Of a stretch of DNA of 64,000 nt, positions 61,409 to 64,000 are shown piece by piece. The DNA lies in contig CAWUST010000006.1 of NCBI GenBank assembly GCA_963925495.1, forward strand, positions 62,001 to 126,000, given 5' to 3'. Made by a program: the position numbers and the translations under genes. Within the stretch, counting starts at the first letter, position 1. The number at the start of each line of letters is the position of its first letter. The notes beneath the pieces were generated by a model. It worked only from the letters and a program-made list of their open reading frames with translations, was not told where the DNA came from and made no database searches. The DNA is from UBA2108 sp963925495 (GTDB lineage Bacteria > Bacteroidota > Bacteroidia > Flavobacteriales_G > Salibacteraceae).

Positions 61409-62698
61409 ATGAGTACAATTATTGACGTATTTGGAAGACAGATTTTAGATTCAAGAGGTAATCCAACCGTAGAAGTTGAAGTATTGACTGAAGAGGGGGC
61501 ATTTGGTAGGGCAGCTGTTCCAAGTGGTGCATCTACTGGGATTCACGAAGCTTGCGAGCTTAGAGATAATGATAAAAACACCTATTTAGGAAAAGGAGTA
61601 AAACATGCTGTTGAGCATGTTAATTCCGAGATATTAGAGGCGCTTGTGGGTATAGATGTCAGCAATCAGAATGAAATTGACAGAATACTTATTGAGCTAG
61701 ACGGTACGCCAAACAAAGCACGACTAGGGGCAAATGCTATTTTGGGAGCTTCTTTGGCCTGCGCTAAAGCGGCAGCAGAGTATCATGGATTGTCTTTGTA
61801 TCGCTATATAGGAGGTGCAAATGCAAACACTTTGCCTGTTCCTATGATGAATATATTAAATGGTGGTTCACATGCTGATAATAAAATAGATTTTCAGGAA
61901 TTTATGGTTATGCCATTTGGTGCAGATACCTTTAGTGAATCACTACAAATGGGTGTTGAAATATTTCATGCTCTTAAAGCTGATTTGAAAAAGTCTGGTT
62001 ACTCTACCAATGTTGGAGATGAAGGTGGGTTTGCACCTAATTTAGGATCAAATGAAGAAGCAATTGAGTTTGTTCTAAAAGCAATAGAAAGTGCAGGGTA
62101 CAAACCTGGTGAAGATGTTCATATTGCTTTAGATCCTGCTTCGAGCGAATTTTTCAACAAGGATAAACAAGTTTACCATTTCCATAAAAGTGATGGAAGA
62201 GAGCTTATCCCAGAAGAAATGGCTCAGTATTGGACCGATTGGGCTGCAAAATATCCAATTATTTCTATTGAAGATGGTATGGCGGAAGATGACTGGACCG
62301 GGTGGAAAAGTTTGACAGATAAAATAGGAAACTCCTGTCAATTGGTTGGAGATGATTTATTTGTCACCAATACCGAAAGGTTAGCGAAAGGTATTTCAAT
62401 GGGTGTGGCGAATTCTATTCTTATTAAAGTAAATCAAATTGGAACCTTAACAGAAACTGCAAATGCAGTTGCAATGGCTACTCGTAACTCCTATTCATCT
62501 GTTATGAGTCACCGTTCAGGTGAAACTGAGGATACGACCATAGCGGATTTGGCTGTAGCTTTAGACACGGGACAAATAAAAACTGGTTCTGCTTCTAGAA
62601 GCGACCGTATTGCAAAGTATAATCAGTTAATTAGAATTGAAGAAGAACTAGCTGCTGACGCATATTTTCCTGGAAAAAACTTCAAGTTTTTAAAGTAG
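61409..62698 (+). CDS. eno: Enolase
   Basis: 429 residues. Enolase converts 2-phosphoglycerate to PEP. Motifs: GRQILDSRGNPTVEVEV, SGASTGIHEA, the metal ligands in ALDPASSEF, SIEDGMAEDDW and VGDDLFVTN, the catalytic Lys in LIKVNQIGT and the MSHRSGETEDTTIAD loop. It is close behind carA (3-base gap), so the two are probably co-transcribed. Confidence 0.98.
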   Translation: MSTIIDVFGRQILDSRGNPTVEVEVLTEEGAFGRAAVPSGASTGIHEACELRDNDKNTYLGKGVKHAVEHVNSEILEALVGIDVSNQNEIDRILIELDGTPNKARLGANAILGASLACAKAAAEYHGLSLYRYIGGANANTLPVPMMNILNGGSHADNKIDFQEFMVMPFGADTFSESLQMGVEIFHALKADLKKSGYSTNVGDEGGFAPNLGSNEEAIEFVLKAIESAGYKPGEDVHIALDPASSEFFNKDKQVYHFHKSDGRELIPEEMAQYWTDWAAKYPIISIEDGMAEDDWTGWKSLTDKIGNSCQLVGDDLFVTNTERLAKGISMGVANSILIKVNQIGTLTETANAVAMATRNSYSSVMSHRSGETEDTTIADLAVALDTGQIKTGSASRSDRIAKYNQLIRIEEELAADAYFPGKNFKFLK

Positions 62699-62778
62699 TT
62701 TACAAAAAGTAAAATCTCTGTCAATTCTATTTTTCGAATAGCTAGGAAAATTGCCCTCGGAGTTGTATATTCGCAATA

Positions 62779-62792
62779 ACCACATTTGTGGT
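62779..62792. promoter_or_regulatory. Palindrome upstream of gltA
   Basis: ACCACA-TT-TGTGGT is a symmetric 14-base site in the 155-base gap between eno and gltA. It lies 5 bases after a -7-like box (TATATTCG, 62766-62773, one mismatch), where an operator would act. Confidence 0.45.
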
Positions 62793-62811
62793 CGGTTAGT
62801 CACTTATTATT

Positions 62812-62844
62812 ACTGTAAGTTACTGATATGTAGTAAGTAACAGT
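62812..62844 (+). promoter_or_regulatory. Hairpin in the gltA leader
   Basis: ACTGT/ACAGT and TTACT/AGTAA pair with a small internal loop and a 7-base terminal loop. The structure ends 9 bases before the gltA ATG and could affect translation. Confidence 0.4.
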
Positions 62845-62853
62845 TAAATTAGA

Positions 62854-64000
62854 ATGGCAGAAAAAGCGACAATTACGTACGACGGTAAATCATATGATTT
62901 TCCAGTTGTTGAAGGAACAGAACAGGAAAAAGGAATTGATATATCTAAGCTTCGTGCTCAAACGGGTTTAGTAACGCTTGATTTGGGTTTTAAAAATACA
63001 GGATCTACAAAAAGTGCCATTACTTATTTGGATGGTGAAAATGGAATTTTAAGATACCGCGGATATTCTATCGAAGAATTGGCTGAAAGTGCTTCTTTCT
63101 TGGAAGTATCCTATTTGGTTATTTTCGGAGAATTGCCTACTAAAGAACAGTACGAAAAATTCAATCACGACATTACTCAACATACATTAGTTCACGAGGA
63201 AATTAAAAATATATTAGACGGGTTTCCTTCTAATGCTCATCCAATGGGTGTGCTTTCTGCTTTAATTTCTTCTTTGACTGCTTTTTATCCTTCTTCATTA
63301 GATCCTAACCGTTCTGCAGATGAAGTTTACATGAGCATCATTCGAATTGTCGCAAAACTCCCTACAATTGCTGCATGGGCGTTTAAAAACGAACTAGGGC
63401 ACCCAGTGAATTATCCGGATAATAGTTTGGATTATTGCTCTAATTTCTTAAAAATGATGTTTGCCATTCCATCAGAAAAATATAAAGGTGATCCAGTAGT
63501 AACTGATGCATTAAATAAACTTTTGATTTTACATGTTGATCATGAGCAAAATTGCTCTACTTCTACTGTTCGTATTGTAGGGTCGAGTCATGCTAGTTTA
63601 TATTCTTCAATTTCAGCAGGAATCTCTGCACTTTGGGGGCCACTTCACGGTGGAGCTAATCAAGCTGTAATAGAAATGCTTGAAGAAATAAAAGCAGATG
63701 GCGGAGACGTGAATAAATTCATGGAAAAAGCCAAAGACAAAAATGATCCTTTCAGATTAATGGGTTTTGGACACCGTGTTTATAAAAACTTTGATCCTAG
63801 AGCAAGAATTATTAAGAAAGCAGCGGATTCAGTTTTAGCTAAATTAGGTGTTAATGATCCGATTCTAGAAATTGCTAAAGGATTAGAAGAAGTTGCTTTA
63901 AAAGATCCATATTTCGTAGAACGTAAATTATACCCTAACGTAGATTTCTATTCAGGAATTATTTACAGAGCTTTAGGAATTCCGACCCAAATGTTTACTG
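62854..64000 (+). CDS. gltA: Citrate synthase (5' part, cut by the window end)
   Basis: 382 codons are visible and the reading frame is open to the window edge. Translation starts MAEKATITYDGKSYDF. Citrate synthase condenses oxaloacetate and acetyl-CoA. The type II pattern is clear: ITYLDGENGILRYRGYSIEEL, the catalytic LHVDHEQNCSTSTVR, SLYSSISAGISALWGPLHGGANQAV, GFGHRVYKNFDPRA and the Asp in YPNVDFYSGIIYRALG. About 45 residues should be missing at the C-terminus. Confidence 0.96.
   Translation, partial: MAEKATITYDGKSYDFPVVEGTEQEKGIDISKLRAQTGLVTLDLGFKNTGSTKSAITYLDGENGILRYRGYSIEELAESASFLEVSYLVIFGELPTKEQYEKFNHDITQHTLVHEEIKNILDGFPSNAHPMGVLSALISSLTAFYPSSLDPNRSADEVYMSIIRIVAKLPTIAAWAFKNELGHPVNYPDNSLDYCSNFLKMMFAIPSEKYKGDPVVTDALNKLLILHVDHEQNCSTSTVRIVGSSHASLYSSISAGISALWGPLHGGANQAVIEMLEEIKADGGDVNKFMEKAKDKNDPFRLMGFGHRVYKNFDPRARIIKKAADSVLAKLGVNDPILEIAKGLEEVALKDPYFVERKLYPNVDFYSGIIYRALGIPTQMFT

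Noticed and set aside
1..64000. CRISPR arrays, insertion sequences, tRNA and rRNA genes
   Set aside because: No regularly spaced repeats, transposase-like frames, terminal inverted repeats or cloverleaf sequences were seen; gaps between genes are too short for most of them.

Overview
The window is a low-GC, gene-dense chromosomal segment of a member of the phylum Bacteroidota, probably in or near the order Flavobacteriales. Four things point there. Many genes carry the Bacteroidota -7 promoter box (TAnnTTTG) and lack Shine-Dalgarno sequences. Two very large proteins end in type IX secretion (T9SS) sorting domains. There are lineage-type genes (DUF983, DUF4290, a DnaJ with a reduced zinc region, a MurA with Asp in place of the catalytic Cys). 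The ribosomal superoperon runs rpsL-rpsG-fusA-rpsJ without tuf, secY-map without adk, and continues into carA, eno and gltA. The genus cannot be named from the sequence alone. No rRNA, tRNA, insertion sequence, prophage or CRISPR array was seen.

Layout. 1-13000 holds housekeeping and envelope genes: a DUF983 membrane protein, a large surface lipoprotein with FG-GAP/VCBS and ASPIC/UnbV repeats, a YifB/ComM-type AAA+ protein, an unrecognised exported Met-rich protein, fabD, hldD, a MerR-type regulator, an M23 peptidase and alaS. 13000-19800 holds two tandem T9SS-secreted proteins of about 1,100 residues that share a beta-helix body but have different N-terminal domains. 19800-26650 is a minus-strand run: natA-natB-type ABC exporter, an NtrC-family response regulator without a DNA-binding domain, and a second large lipoprotein paralogous to the first. 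26700-33400 continues on the minus strand with grpE-dnaJ and pcrA/uvrD, DUF4290, murA and a TlpA-like thioredoxin.

33500-42013 is the most interesting part: a compact peptide-export island. A 71-residue precursor has a 16-residue double-glycine leader and an Asp/His-rich, Cys-free core. It sits on its own short transcription unit with a terminator. An operon follows that encodes a TolC-like outer-membrane protein, an HlyD-type adaptor, a C39-peptidase ABC transporter and a second, 967-residue ABC transporter. The last three match the NHLM bacteriocin export set, but no maturation enzyme and no recognisable immunity gene are present. The operon starts just after a perfect -7 box and a 12-bp inverted repeat that abuts the tolC start codon.

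42400-60250 is the fused str/S10/spc/alpha superoperon (rpsL to rplQ, 33 genes, all on the plus strand), with a nested hairpin leader before rpsD and a terminator after rplQ. carA, eno and the 5' part of gltA (cut by the window end) follow.
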